From Nocardioides mangrovi (GTDB lineage: Bacteria; Actinomycetota; Actinomycetes; Propionibacteriales; Nocardioidaceae): a DNA stretch of 64,000 bases. Below, piece after piece: positions 16,158 to 25,324 of this stretch. Each line of letters starts with the position of its first letter. The stretch's first letter is position 1. The stretch lies in NCBI RefSeq assembly GCF_020073815.1, contig NZ_JAIQZJ010000013.1, positions 62,001 through 126,000 of the forward strand. The letters are read 5' to 3'. The position numbers and the translations under genes are program-made. The notes under the pieces are model-generated. The model was not told the origin of the DNA. It did not search any database and saw only the letters and a list, made by a program, of their open reading frames with translations.

Positions 16158-16954
16158 GAGACGTGCACCAGCACGTCGTCGCGGAAGCGCTGCATGCCCT
16201 CGAGCTTCTGGTCGAGGGTGGCGCGGCGGCCGAAGTAGTACCTCCACGGTGCGGTCATCACCTCGGTGACGCCGCCGTCGCGGGCGCGGACGAAGTCCTC
16301 GGGCAGGACCGCGTCGGAGAGCGCGGGGATCACCTCGAACGGCCCGTCCGCCCCGCTCTCGGCGCGCAGCTCGCGGAGCCGGGCGGCGGTCGCGACCGCC
16401 TCGTCGACGGTGCAGACGTCACCGACCCAGCCGTCGTGCCGGGCGGCCCGCCGCAGCGCGACCTCGGAGAGCCCGCCGACCAGGACCGGCACCTCCGGCC
16501 CGTCCTGCCAGAGCTCGGTCATCCGGACGAGGTCGTCGTCGGTACGCCGCCCCCGCCCCGCGAACGCCTGCCCGAGCAGCTCGAACTCCTCCCGGCACCA
16601 GCCGACCCCCACGCCCAGGGAGACCCGGCCGCCGGACAGCAGCGCCGCCGTACCGATCGCGTTGGCGACGACGTACGGGCTGCGCAGCGCGGCGACGTAG
16701 ATCGAGGTGAAGAAGCGCAGTCGGGTCGTCACCGCCGCGAGTGCCGCGACCAGCACCCACGGGTCCGGCCACTCGCAGGTCTCGTCCCAGCGGCGGCGCC
16801 CGCTGGCCTCGTAGGGGTACGGCGTCGCCAGCTCGGCCAGGTCGACGACGTGGTCGGCGATGGTGAGACTGTGGTAGCCGAGCTCGTCGGCGGCCCTGGC
16901 GATCGCGGGGATCTCCTCGGTCGGGAGGAACGCGGACACCACGGCGAAGCGCAT
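16154..16954 (-). CDS. LLM-class (F420-dependent type) oxidoreductase
   Basis: The 266-residue protein is a luciferase-like monooxygenase family TIM barrel: MRFAVVSAFLPTEEI, then YHSLTIADHVVDL, TTRLRFFTSIYVAALRSPYVVA and the strongly conserved GGRVSLGVGVGWCREEFELLG. In actinobacteria this branch (TIGR03619/03621-like) usually uses coenzyme F420. It is the first gene of a two-gene unit with the FMN/FAD oxidoreductase (4-base overlap), so the pair probably acts on one catabolic substrate, with hydride chemistry on activated double bonds the likely theme. Start ATG 16954, directly upstream of a palindrome shared with the divergent DUF1059 gene. Confidence 0.87.
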   Translation of the reverse strand: MRFAVVSAFLPTEEIPAIARAADELGYHSLTIADHVVDLAELATPYPYEASGRRRWDETCEWPDPWVLVAALAAVTTRLRFFTSIYVAALRSPYVVANAIGTAALLSGGRVSLGVGVGWCREEFELLGQAFAGRGRRTDDDLVRMTELWQDGPEVPVLVGGLSEVALRRAARHDGWVGDVCTVDEAVATAARLRELRAESGADGPFEVIPALSDAVLPEDFVRARDGGVTEVMTAPWRYYFGRRATLDQKLEGMQRFRDDVLVHVS

Positions 16955-16965
16955 GGGAGTAAGGT

Positions 16966-16979
16966 TGGACACATGTCCA
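16966..16979. promoter_or_regulatory. Palindrome between divergent LLM and DUF1059 genes
   Basis: TGGACA-CA-TGTCCA is a perfect 6+6 inverted repeat 12 bases upstream of the LLM start. Outside it, GGTTG (16963-16967) on one side faces CAACC (16982-16986) on the other. Its placement in a 53-bp divergent gap suggests an operator; the cognate regulator is not identified. Confidence 0.4.
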
Positions 16980-17007
16980 GTCAACCGTCAAGCGAAGGGA
17001 TCCGGGG

Positions 17008-17154
17008 ATGAAGACGCGGCTCACCTGCCCGTGCGGCGAGACCATGGTCGGCACCGACGAGGACGACCTCGTCGCGAAGGCGCAGGCCCACCTCGCCGAG
17101 CAGCACGAGGGTCGTGAGTACGACCGCGACATGATCCTCTTCATGGCCACCTGA
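17008..17154 (+). CDS. DUF1059-like small protein
   Basis: A 48-residue protein starting MKTRLTCPCGETMVGTDEDD and containing AQAHLAEQHEG, matching the short DUF1059 family with its Cys-Pro-Cys-Gly pair and C-terminal His residues, a plausible metal-binding mini-domain. A purine-rich ribosome site (GAAGGGATCCGGGG) precedes the ATG. Family function is unknown. Confidence 0.75.
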   Translation: MKTRLTCPCGETMVGTDEDDLVAKAQAHLAEQHEGREYDRDMILFMAT

Positions 17155-17169
17155 GACGGCACCTGCTGT

Positions 17170-17190
17170 CCGGCGGCACGATTCCGCCGG
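17170..17190. terminator. Short hairpin after the DUF1059 gene
   Basis: CCGGCGG-CACGATT-CCGCCGG forms a 7-bp stem with a 7-base loop 15 bases after the DUF1059 stop. It lacks a T-run, so it is a weak terminator candidate. It abuts a possible GTG start at 17191 of the next gene, one reason to prefer the GTG at 17215. Confidence 0.35.
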
Positions 17191-17214
17191 GTGCCGAGCG
17201 GGCACACGACCGGC

Positions 17215-17871
17215 GTGGAGACGAACCCGACGTACGAGCAGGACGGACCGCCGCCGGTGCGGGTGGCGCTGTCGAACGACTACGAGATCGTGCTGCTGGG
17301 CGTGGCCGAGATGCTGGCCCGCTACCCGCGGCAGGTGCGGATCGTCGACATCACCACCTCGACGCGGGTACCGCACGCGGCCGACGTGGTCCTCTACGAC
17401 ACCTTCGGCCGGGTCCCGGACGTGGACGTGAAGCTCAAGGAGATCCTCGCGGAGAACCCCGCGGCGAAGGTGGTCGTCTACAGCTGGGACGACTATCCCG
17501 AGGACGCCGCGCTCCGGGCCGGCGCCGCGGGCTTCCTGCGCAAGGGGCTGACGGCGGCCGAGCTGGTCGCCGCGCTCGTGGCGATCCACGACGGCGGCCA
17601 GCCGCCGCCGGAGCCGCGCGCCGACGGCGAGGCGGTGCAGACCTGGCCGGGCCAGGTCCACGGGCTCAGCCAGCGGGAGGCCGAGATGCTGTCGCTGGTG
17701 GTCCGCGGCCTCACCAACGACGAGATCGCGGCGCGGGCCTACCTGACCGTCAACACCGTCAAGACCTACCTGGGCACGGCCTACCGGAAGATCGGCGTCG
17801 GCAGCCGCTCGCAGGCGGTCGCGTGGGGGATCCGGCACGGCTTCGAGTCGACCGACGACACCGGGCTCTGA
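17215..17871 (+). CDS. NarL/LuxR-family response regulator
   Basis: About 218 residues. The N-terminal receiver-like domain starts VRVALSNDYEIVLLGV; the phosphoacceptor position keeps Asp (VVLYDTF), with Ser in VVVYSWDD and Lys in GFLRKGLT. The region after the Asp (GRVPDVDVK) is unlike canonical receivers and the acidic pocket is reduced to one residue (ND), so phosphorylation is uncertain. The C-terminal LuxR helix-turn-helix is clear: LSQREAEMLSLVVRGLTNDEIA then VNTVKTYLGTAYRKIGV. No histidine kinase is adjacent. The start is GTG 17215; GTG 17191 is possible. Confidence 0.85.
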   Translation: METNPTYEQDGPPPVRVALSNDYEIVLLGVAEMLARYPRQVRIVDITTSTRVPHAADVVLYDTFGRVPDVDVKLKEILAENPAAKVVVYSWDDYPEDAALRAGAAGFLRKGLTAAELVAALVAIHDGGQPPPEPRADGEAVQTWPGQVHGLSQREAEMLSLVVRGLTNDEIAARAYLTVNTVKTYLGTAYRKIGVGSRSQAVAWGIRHGFESTDDTGL

Positions 17872-17886
17872 GACCCGCGACGCGGC

Positions 17887-18543
17887 TCACTCCTCGACCA
17901 GGAGGCCCAGGTGGTCGGCGAGCAGGGGCGCGAGCAACGTCAGCTGCTCCGGGCTGACGGTGGCGCCGCGCAGGTCGCCGAGGCCGTCCACGACCTCGAG
18001 CGTGGCCCCGCGCAGGTCGACGTCCGTCAGGCGGGCCCCATGGGTCTCGAGGCGGCGGACCGTGGTGTCGACGAAGCGGAGCCGGGTGATCTCGGCGCCC
18101 TGCAGGTCGAGCTCCTCGACGACGCAGTCGGTGAAGGCGACGTCGACGAGCTGGGCGGCGCGCAGGTTGAGGAAGCTGATCTTCGCGCCGACGAGGTGGA
18201 CCCCGCGCCACCGCGCCTCGTAGGCCTCGACCGACCCGAGTCGTCCGGAGACCTCGACGTCGCGCCACTCGGTGCCGGCGGCGCGCACGACGGGCAGACC
18301 GACCCCGTCGAGGCGGACCTCGGTGAGCCGGGCGCCGCGCAGGTCGGTCTCGTCGGCCACCAGGTCGGCGAGCTCCACGCCGTCGAGGCGGGCGCCGCCG
18401 AGGTCGAGGGACGCGCGGCGTACGCCGGAGAAGCGGGTCGCCTCCAGGTCGGCCCGTGCGGTGAGCTCCGCCGGGTCGCCGGCGGCCAGGTCGTCGAGGC
18501 GGACCGGGTCGATCCGAGGGTGCTGGGTGCGGCCGCCGCTCAT
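17887..18543 (-). CDS. Pentapeptide-repeat protein
   Basis: The 218-residue protein has repeated A(D/N)LxX units from about residue 40 onward, such as ASLDLGGARLDGVELADL, TDLRGARLTEVRLDGV and LNLRAAQLVDVAF. These predict a right-handed quadrilateral beta-helix. Some pentapeptide proteins mimic DNA and protect gyrase (MfpA/Qnr), but most have unknown roles, and the spacing here is irregular. The start is the ATG at 18543 (MSGGRTQHPRIDPVRLDDL), a common opening of actinobacterial homologues. It is convergent with the LuxR-type gene and divergent from the chemotaxis receptor. Confidence 0.85.
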   Translation of the reverse strand: MSGGRTQHPRIDPVRLDDLAAGDPAELTARADLEATRFSGVRRASLDLGGARLDGVELADLVADETDLRGARLTEVRLDGVGLPVVRAAGTEWRDVEVSGRLGSVEAYEARWRGVHLVGAKISFLNLRAAQLVDVAFTDCVVEELDLQGAEITRLRFVDTTVRRLETHGARLTDVDLRGATLEVVDGLGDLRGATVSPEQLTLLAPLLADHLGLLVEE

Positions 18544-18697
18544 GGCGCCACCGTAGCCGCGGGGTCCGACCGTCCCGATTCCGCTCAGGAGACCGGGGGG
18601 CCGACCGATGGGACAGGTGGCCCCGGGCGTGGGCCCGAGCCCACGTCCGGGGTCCTGCCACACCTTCCCACCTGTTCGCGACCCAGGAGTCCCACCG

Positions 18698-20317
18698 ATG
18701 TCCCGTCGTACCGCCGCCTTCGGGCTGCGCACCCAGATCCTCGCCGTCGGCCTCGCCGGCATCCTCGGCGCCCTCGTCGTCGGTGGCATCGGGATCAAGA
18801 ACGCCGCCGACGCGGGCAGCGCGGCTGAGGACCTGCGCGCGCTCGACGCCCTTTCGATGGACGTCAAGGACGTCGCCTTCTACAACGCCGACATCAGCGG
18901 CTGGCAGGTCGCCTACGCCCTCGACGCCCGTCGTCTCTCGCCGGCCAAGGCCGTGGACCCGAACGAGGTCAACCGCGGCGGCTTCCTCGCCGACGCCGAG
19001 AAGCTGAAGAGCCTCCTCGCCTCGTTCCCCGTCAACGCGATGACCGCGGGTGAGCGCACGATGTTCGCCCAGATCGCCGACCAGTGGGACCAGTTCTTCG
19101 CCATGGACGACAAGATCCAGGCTGCCTACCAGCTCGGTACGGGCGCAGGCATCCTCAAGGCGGAGAACCTGATCAACAACGACAGCTACGCCGTCTACTA
19201 CAAGATCGTCGAGGACACCGACACGCTCGTGAAGACGATCACCGACCGCACGGCCGCCGAGGCGGATGCCGCGGTCGGCGACTCGCACTCCGCGCGCACC
19301 CTCATGATCATCGCGCTGCTGCTGGCGATCGCGACCGTGGCCGCGATCGCGCTGCTGCTCGCGGGGCGGATCCTGCGCGGCATCGAGGCGATCCGCCGCG
19401 CGCTGCAGGCCTTCGCGCACGGCGACCTCACCGTGGAGGCGGGCGTCACCAGCCGCGACGAGCTCGGCCGGATGGCCGAGGACTACGAGCTCGCCCGATC
19501 CTCGGTGGCCGGGATCGTGGGCACCGTCGCGGAGTCGGCCGACGCCGTCGCCGCGGCCTCGGAGGAGCTCTCCGCGTCCTCGCACCAGATCGCCGCCGGT
19601 GCCGAGGAGACCTCGGTCCAGGCCGGTGTCGTCTCCGGTGCGGCCGACGAAGTCTCCCGCAACGTGCAGACGGTCGCGGCCGGCTCGGAGGAGATGAGCG
19701 CCTCGATCCGCGAGATCGCCCAGTCCGCCAACGACGCCGCCCGCGTCGCCTCCGAGGCCGTCTCCATGGTGGAGACCACGAACGAGCAGGTCGGCAAGCT
19801 CGGCACCTCCTCGGAGGAGATCGGCGCGGTCGTCAAGACCATCACCTCGATCGCCGAGCAGACCAACCTCCTGGCCCTCAACGCGACCATCGAGGCCGCG
19901 CGGGCCGGCGAGGCCGGCAAGGGCTTCGCGGTCGTCGCCAACGAGGTCAAGGAGCTCGCGGGGGAGACCGCCCGCGCGACCGAGGACATCGCCCGCCGCG
20001 TCGAGGCGATCCAGAACGACACCACCGGCGCGGTCGCCGCCATCGGCCAGATCGCCACGATCATCACCTCGATCAACGACTACCAGCTGACCATCGCCTC
20101 AGCGGTGGAGGAGCAGACCGCGACCACCAACGAGATGTCGCGCAACGTCGCCGACGCCTCGACCGGCTCGGGCGAGATCGCCACCAACATCACCTCGGTG
20201 GCGACGGCGGCGGACTCCACCACGCAGGCGGTCAACCAGACCCGGTCCGCGATCGACGAGCTGGCCCGCATGTCGCAGCAGCTGCGCGCCGAGGTCGGGA
20301 AGTTCGTCACGGCCTGA
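18698..20317 (+). CDS. Methyl-accepting chemotaxis protein
   Basis: A 539-residue transmembrane chemoreceptor. The first membrane helix is at about 10-33 (LRTQILAVGLAGILGALVVGG). An extracellular four-helix-bundle sensor of about 165 residues follows, then a second helix at about 203-226 (MIIALLLAIATVAAIALLLAG), a HAMP linker, and a long cytoplasmic coiled coil. The coiled-coil hairpin tip is the highly conserved AEQTNLLALNATIEAARAG near residue 390. It would signal through CheW/CheA, none of which are in this window, so the organism presumably has a chemotaxis system elsewhere. A CAGGAG ribosome site lies seven bases before the ATG at 18698. The ligand is unknown. Confidence 0.93.
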   Translation: MSRRTAAFGLRTQILAVGLAGILGALVVGGIGIKNAADAGSAAEDLRALDALSMDVKDVAFYNADISGWQVAYALDARRLSPAKAVDPNEVNRGGFLADAEKLKSLLASFPVNAMTAGERTMFAQIADQWDQFFAMDDKIQAAYQLGTGAGILKAENLINNDSYAVYYKIVEDTDTLVKTITDRTAAEADAAVGDSHSARTLMIIALLLAIATVAAIALLLAGRILRGIEAIRRALQAFAHGDLTVEAGVTSRDELGRMAEDYELARSSVAGIVGTVAESADAVAAASEELSASSHQIAAGAEETSVQAGVVSGAADEVSRNVQTVAAGSEEMSASIREIAQSANDAARVASEAVSMVETTNEQVGKLGTSSEEIGAVVKTITSIAEQTNLLALNATIEAARAGEAGKGFAVVANEVKELAGETARATEDIARRVEAIQNDTTGAVAAIGQIATIITSINDYQLTIASAVEEQTATTNEMSRNVADASTGSGEIATNITSVATAADSTTQAVNQTRSAIDELARMSQQLRAEVGKFVTA

Positions 20318-20352
20318 CCCCTCCTCGGTCCGGTACAGACCGGACGGCGTAC

Positions 20353-20379
20353 GACACCGGCCCGAAACAGCCCGGACAC
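20353..20379. promoter_or_regulatory. Partial GlnR-box-like site upstream of glnN
   Basis: GACAC-N6-GAAAC-N6-GACAC occurs 71-97 bases before the glnN start. Spacing and the GAAAC element match the GlnR consensus (gTnAC-N6-GAAAC repeats), but the a-sites have A in place of T and the fourth block is not conserved. It is a weaker version of the complete site seen upstream of glnA1. Confidence 0.5.
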
Positions 20380-20449
20380 GAACGCTCCCTACGGTGCGGG
20401 GCACCGGCCGTGGGGAGCGGCTGTCCGTGTGCCAGAGGGAGCCGATGAG

Positions 20450-22624
20450 ATGAGCGCGAACAAGGTCCGACTGCAGGCGATGAGCGACGTCGAGGCCTAC
20501 ACGCCTCCGGCGGTCACGTTCGACCCGGGCGAGGAGCCGGGGGAGATCTTCGGCGACAACGTCTTCAGCCTCACCGTCATGCAGAAGCGGCTGCCCAAGT
20601 CGGTCTACAAGTCGGTGGTCGCGACGATCGAGAAGTCCGCGCCCCTGGACCCGCTGGTCGCCGACGCCGTCGCCTCGGCGATGAAGGACTGGGCGATGGA
20701 GAAGGGCGCGACCCACTACGCGCACGTCTTCTACCCGCTCACCGGCCTCACCGCTGAGAAGCACGACAGCTTCCTCGACCCGGTCGGCGACGGTACGGCG
20801 ATCGCGGAGTTCGCCGGCAAGACCCTGATCCAGGGCGAGCCCGACGCCTCGAGCTTCCCCAACGGCGGCCTGCGCGCGACGTTCGAGGCGCGCGGCTACA
20901 CCGGCTGGGACATCCAGAGCCCGGCGTACGTGCTCGAGAACCCCAACGGCAACACGCTCTGCATCCCCACGATCTTCATCTCGATGACCGGTGAGGCGCT
21001 CGACCACAAGACGCCGCTGCTGCGCTCGCAGCAGGCGATGTCGGTGCACGCCGAGCGCGTCCTGACGCTCTTCGGCCACACGCCGGAGAAGGTCGTGTCC
21101 TACTGCGGCCCCGAGCAGGAGTACTTCCTGGTCGACCGGCACTTCTTCGTCGCCCGCCCGGACCTGCTCAACGCCGGCCGGACCCTCTTCGGCGCGAAGC
21201 CGCCGAAGGGCCAGGAGTTCGACGACCACTACTTCGGCGCCATCCCCGAGCGGGTGCTCGGCTTCATGATGGACACCGAGCGGGAGCTCTTCAAGCTCGG
21301 CATCCCGGCCAAGACCCGGCACAACGAGGTTGCGCCCGGGCAGTTCGAGGTGGCGCCGATGTTCGAGCGCTCCAACCTCGCCTCGGACCACCAGCAGCTG
21401 CTGATGACGACCTTCCGCTCGATCGCCAAGAAGCACGGGATGGAGTGCCTCTTCCACGAGAAGCCCTTCGCCGGCGTCAACGGCTCCGGCAAGCACGTCA
21501 ACTTCTCGATCGGCAACGGCCCGCAGGGCAACCTGCTGCTGCCCGGCGACACCCCGCACGAGAACGCCCAGTTCCTCGTCTTCTGCGCCGCCGTCATCCG
21601 CGCGGTCCACAAGTACGGCGGCCTGCTGCGCGCGTCCGTCGCGTCGGCGTCCAACGACCACCGGCTCGGCGCCAACGAGGCCCCGCCGGCGATCATCTCG
21701 ATCTTCCTCGGCGACCAGCTCGCCGACGTCTTCGACCAGGTCGCCAAGGGTGGCGCCACCCGGTCGAAGGAGAAGGGCACGCTGATCATCGGGGTCGACA
21801 CGCTCCCGGACCTCAGCAAGGACCCGGGCGACCGCAACCGGACCAGCCCCTTCGCCTTCACCGGCAACCGCTTCGAGTTCCGGGCGCCGGGCTCGCTGCA
21901 GACCGTCGCCGCCCCGATGGTCGTGATCAACACGATCATGGCCGAGGCGCTGGACTTCTGCGCGACCACGCTGGAGGAGGCGGTCGCCGCCGGCACCGAC
22001 TTCGACGAGGCCGTCCAGTCGCTGCTCACCACGATCATCGCGGACCACGGCGCGGTGATCTTCAACGGCAACGGCTACTCCGACGAGTGGCAGGTCGAGG
22101 CCGAGCAGCGCGGCCTGAAGAACCTCCGCACCACCGTCGACGCGCTCCCGGAGCTGATCTCCGAGGAGGCGATCGAGCTCTTCTCGACGTACGCCGTCTT
22201 CAACGAGCGGGAGATGCACAGCCGCTACGAGGTCGGGCTGGAGCAGTACATCCTCACGGTCGGCGTCGAGGCCAACCTGACCCTCGAGATGGGCACCACG
22301 ATCATCCTGCCCGCCGCGATGCGCTACCAGACCGAGCTCGCCGCCAACGTCGCCGCACTCACCGCCGCCGGCGTCGAGGCCGACACCTCGCTGCTGACGA
22401 CGGTGTCCGCGCCGATCGCCGACCTGCGCGCGGCGCTGGCCGAGCTGGGCGAGGCGATCGCCAAGGAGCACGAGGACGAGTCGCTCGCCACGGCCACCTT
22501 CAGCCGCGACGTCGTGCTCCCCGCGATGGCGGCGGTCCGCGAGGCCGCCGACACGCTCGAGGGCCTCGTCGCCGACGACCTGTGGTCGCTGCCGACCTAC
22601 CAGGAGATGCTCTACGTCCTCTGA
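20450..22624 (+). CDS. glnN: Type III glutamine synthetase (GlnN)
   Basis: The 724-residue protein belongs to the large GSIII family, recognised by FGDNVFSLTVMQKRLPKSVY at the N-terminus, HFFVARPDLLNAGRTLFGA, RHNEVAPGQFEVAPMFE in the glutamate/ATP site, and NGSGKHVNFSIG. GSIII enzymes form double-hexameric rings and make glutamine from glutamate, ammonia and ATP. They are not subject to GlnE adenylylation. The start is the ATG at 20450, preceded by GAGGGAG; the GTG at 20429 is too close to the ribosome site. A GlnR-like site lies upstream, suggesting nitrogen-limited expression. It is the third glutamine synthetase class in this window. Confidence 0.95.
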   Translation: MSANKVRLQAMSDVEAYTPPAVTFDPGEEPGEIFGDNVFSLTVMQKRLPKSVYKSVVATIEKSAPLDPLVADAVASAMKDWAMEKGATHYAHVFYPLTGLTAEKHDSFLDPVGDGTAIAEFAGKTLIQGEPDASSFPNGGLRATFEARGYTGWDIQSPAYVLENPNGNTLCIPTIFISMTGEALDHKTPLLRSQQAMSVHAERVLTLFGHTPEKVVSYCGPEQEYFLVDRHFFVARPDLLNAGRTLFGAKPPKGQEFDDHYFGAIPERVLGFMMDTERELFKLGIPAKTRHNEVAPGQFEVAPMFERSNLASDHQQLLMTTFRSIAKKHGMECLFHEKPFAGVNGSGKHVNFSIGNGPQGNLLLPGDTPHENAQFLVFCAAVIRAVHKYGGLLRASVASASNDHRLGANEAPPAIISIFLGDQLADVFDQVAKGGATRSKEKGTLIIGVDTLPDLSKDPGDRNRTSPFAFTGNRFEFRAPGSLQTVAAPMVVINTIMAEALDFCATTLEEAVAAGTDFDEAVQSLLTTIIADHGAVIFNGNGYSDEWQVEAEQRGLKNLRTTVDALPELISEEAIELFSTYAVFNEREMHSRYEVGLEQYILTVGVEANLTLEMGTTIILPAAMRYQTELAANVAALTAAGVEADTSLLTTVSAPIADLRAALAELGEAIAKEHEDESLATATFSRDVVLPAMAAVREAADTLEGLVADDLWSLPTYQEMLYVL

Positions 22625-22649
22625 CGGAGGGAGGGTCTAGCCTGCGCGT

Positions 22650-23654
22650 GTGACGTCGATCATGCAGCAGGCGGGCCCGTCCGCCACCGCCATCCTGGGC
22701 CTGGGGGTCTACCGACCCGAGCGGGTCGTGACCAACGACGAGATCTGCGAGGTGCTGGACTCCAGCGACGAGTGGATCCAGACCCGGTCCGGCATCCGGT
22801 CGCGCCGGTACGCCGCCGACGGTGAGTCGCTCCTCGACATGGCGGCGGTCGCGGCGCAGCGGGCGCTCGCGGTCGCCGGTGTCGACGCGGCCGACCTCGG
22901 GACGGTCATCGTGGCGACCTCGACGCACGTGCAGCACACGCCGGCGGCGGCGCCGGTCCTCGCCGATCGGCTGGGCTCGCGGGCGGCGGCGTTCGACGTC
23001 TCGGCCGGGTGCGCCGGTTTCTGCCACGCGCTGTCGGTGGCCTCCGACCTGGTGCGTGGCGGCAACGCCCGCTACGTCCTGGTCGTCGGTGTGGAGCGGC
23101 TCAGCACGTTCATGGACCCGACCGACCGCGGCACGGCCTTCATCTTCGCCGACGGGGCCGGCGCGGTCGTCGTGGGCGGCGCCGACGAGCCCGGGATCGG
23201 CCCGGTCGCGTGGGGCTCCGACGGCTCGCAGTCGCACGTCATCACCCAGTCGATGCGGTGCGACGAGCTGGACGCGGAGCACCCGCTCGTCGTCCAGATG
23301 GAGGGCACGCAGGTCTTCCGGTGGGCGCCGTTCGCGATGGCGGACGTGGCCCGCGACGCGGTCGCCCGCGCCGGGCTGACCCTCGACGACCTGGACGTCT
23401 TCGTGCCGCACCAGGCCAACCTGCGGATCACCGAGACCCTGGCCCGCAACCTCAAGCTGCCCGAGTCGGTCGCGATCGCGCGCGACGTCCAGGAGTCCGG
23501 CAACACCTCGGCGGCCTCCGTGCCGCTGGCGATCGAGGCGATGGTCCGCTCCGGCGAGGCCAAGGAGGGTGACACCGCCCTGCTCATCGCCTTCGGCGCC
23601 GGGCTGAGCTACGCCGGCCAGGTGGTGGCGATCCCGCCGGTCGCGGGGGTCTGA
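22650..23654 (+). CDS. 3-oxoacyl-ACP synthase III family protein (FabH-like)
   Basis: This 334-residue thiolase-fold enzyme has the full FabH triad: Cys121 in SAGCAGF, His254 in VPHQAN and Asn285 in ESGNTSAAS. FabH condenses acyl-CoA with malonyl-ACP to start fatty-acid chains, or acts in polyketide-like starter condensation. It stands alone, 25 bases after glnN and away from fabD/acpP/fabF, so it may be a secondary KASIII for a special acyl chain rather than the housekeeping enzyme. The GTG start at 22650 gives the usual length. Confidence 0.92.
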   Translation: MTSIMQQAGPSATAILGLGVYRPERVVTNDEICEVLDSSDEWIQTRSGIRSRRYAADGESLLDMAAVAAQRALAVAGVDAADLGTVIVATSTHVQHTPAAAPVLADRLGSRAAAFDVSAGCAGFCHALSVASDLVRGGNARYVLVVGVERLSTFMDPTDRGTAFIFADGAGAVVVGGADEPGIGPVAWGSDGSQSHVITQSMRCDELDAEHPLVVQMEGTQVFRWAPFAMADVARDAVARAGLTLDDLDVFVPHQANLRITETLARNLKLPESVAIARDVQESGNTSAASVPLAIEAMVRSGEAKEGDTALLIAFGAGLSYAGQVVAIPPVAGV

Positions 23655-23760
23655 AACCCGGGGGAGTGGCGCTGAAACCGGTGTGAAGCCGGGGTGAAAG
23701 CGGCGGCTCCTACGGTCGTGCCGCGCCTCGGACCGGGGCGCCGTACGTCAGGAGGTCACC

Positions 23761-25236
23761 ATGAGCACCACCACCGCTCCCACACCCACCCGCACCTACC
23801 CGTCGCTGCGCGCGGCGTGGATCCCGATGGCCGCGCTCTGCCTGGCCTTCTTCGTCGAGATGGTCGACAACACCCTGCTGTCGATCGCGCTGCCGACCAT
23901 CGGCCGCGACCTCGGGAGCAGTACGACTGCCCTGCAGTGGGTCACCAGCGCCTACGCGCTGACCTTCGGCGGCCTCCTGCTCACCGCCGGCTCGATCGCC
24001 GACCGCTTCGGCCGGCGCCGGGTGCTCCTGACCGGCCTCGCGATCTTCGGCCTGACCAGCCTCCTGGTCATCTTCGTGACGACCTCGAGCGAGCTGATCG
24101 CGCTGCGCGCCGCGCTCGGCATCGCCGCCGCCGCGATGGCCCCGATCACCAACTCGCTGGTCTTCCGGCTCTTCGACGACAAGGCGCTCCGGATGCGCGC
24201 CATCACCGTGATGATGATCGTCGGCATGTCCGGCTTCATCCTCGGCCCGCTGCTCGGCGGCACCGCCCTGGCGCACGTGCGCTGGGAGTGGCTGCTGGTC
24301 GTCAACGCCCCGATCGCGCTGATCGCCTGGGTCGGCGTCCGCCTCGGCGTGCCGGCCGACCACCCCGACGACCTGACCGACGACGCGATGGACCTGCCGG
24401 GCGCCGCGCTCAGCATCGCCGCCATCGGCCTGGCCTGCTACTCGCTCACCAGCGGCGTCGACCACGGCTGGCTCTCGGCCCCGACGATCCTCTCGATCGT
24501 CGGCGCCGTGCTCGCCGCGATCGGCTTCGTGTGGCGCGAGCGCAGCGCCGCCGAGCCGATGCTCGACCTGAAGCTCTTCTCCAACGGCACCGTCCGCGGC
24601 GCGACGATCGCGCAGATGGGCACCGCGATCGCGATGGCCAGCGTCATGTTCGGCCTGGTCCTGCACTTCCAGTACGCCTACGGCTGGAGCCCGGTGCGCG
24701 CCGGCCTCGCCAACCTGCCGATGATCGCCACGATGATCCTCGCGACCCCGATCTCCGAGGGCCTGGTGCACCGATTCGGCCACCGGATTGCCTGCCTGGT
24801 CGGCGCCGCCTTCCTCGCCGGCGCGCTCGGCGGGCTGGCCTGGGGCGTCCACCACGGCTACCTGGCGATCGCGATCTGCATGGTCCTGCTGACCATCGGC
24901 ATCCGCACCCTGATGACGATCTGCGCCGTCGCGCTGGTCGACGCGATGCCCGCCAACCGCACCTCCATCGGCACCGCCCTCAACGACACCGCCCAGGAGG
25001 TCGGCACCAGCGTCGGCACCGCCGTCGTCGGCACCCTGATCGCGGCCCTGGTCACCACCCAGCTCCCCGCCGGCGCCTGGAGCAACGACCTCGTCCAGTC
25101 CTTCTTCCACGGCGAGACGGTGACCTACGGGATCCTCGCGGTCGTGGTCGGCCTGGTCGCCGGCTTCGGCGCCTTCACCCTGACCGACTCCCGCTCGACC
25201 GAGGAGCACCCGGCCGAGGAGCTGGTCGACGCCTGA
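23761..25236 (+). CDS. DHA2-family MFS exporter (EmrB/QacA type)
   Basis: A 491-residue integral membrane protein with 12-14 predicted helices. The DHA2 marker in helix 1 is clear (FFVEMVDNTLLSIALPTIGRDL) and motif A follows in loop 2-3 (AGSIADRFGRRRVLL). Members exchange protons for cationic drugs, biocides or lipids. A ribosome site AGGAGG precedes the ATG. There is no neighbouring TetR or MarR regulator, unlike many drug exporters. A strong hairpin follows the stop. Confidence 0.92.
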   Translation: MSTTTAPTPTRTYPSLRAAWIPMAALCLAFFVEMVDNTLLSIALPTIGRDLGSSTTALQWVTSAYALTFGGLLLTAGSIADRFGRRRVLLTGLAIFGLTSLLVIFVTTSSELIALRAALGIAAAAMAPITNSLVFRLFDDKALRMRAITVMMIVGMSGFILGPLLGGTALAHVRWEWLLVVNAPIALIAWVGVRLGVPADHPDDLTDDAMDLPGAALSIAAIGLACYSLTSGVDHGWLSAPTILSIVGAVLAAIGFVWRERSAAEPMLDLKLFSNGTVRGATIAQMGTAIAMASVMFGLVLHFQYAYGWSPVRAGLANLPMIATMILATPISEGLVHRFGHRIACLVGAAFLAGALGGLAWGVHHGYLAIAICMVLLTIGIRTLMTICAVALVDAMPANRTSIGTALNDTAQEVGTSVGTAVVGTLIAALVTTQLPAGAWSNDLVQSFFHGETVTYGILAVVVGLVAGFGAFTLTDSRSTEEHPAEELVDA

Positions 25237-25262
25237 CCGACGCCGGACGACGACGTTCGGGC

Positions 25263-25292
25263 GACGGCCCCGACCTGCTGGTCGGGGCCGTC
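25263..25292. terminator. Bidirectional terminator hairpin
   Basis: GACGGCCCCGACC-TGCT-GGTCGGGGCCGTC is a 13-bp perfect stem with a 4-base loop, between the convergent ends of the DHA2 exporter and the secreted protein gene. Confidence 0.85.
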
Positions 25293-25324
25293 GTGGCGTC
25301 GTGGCCGGGGCCGGCCGCATCCGG

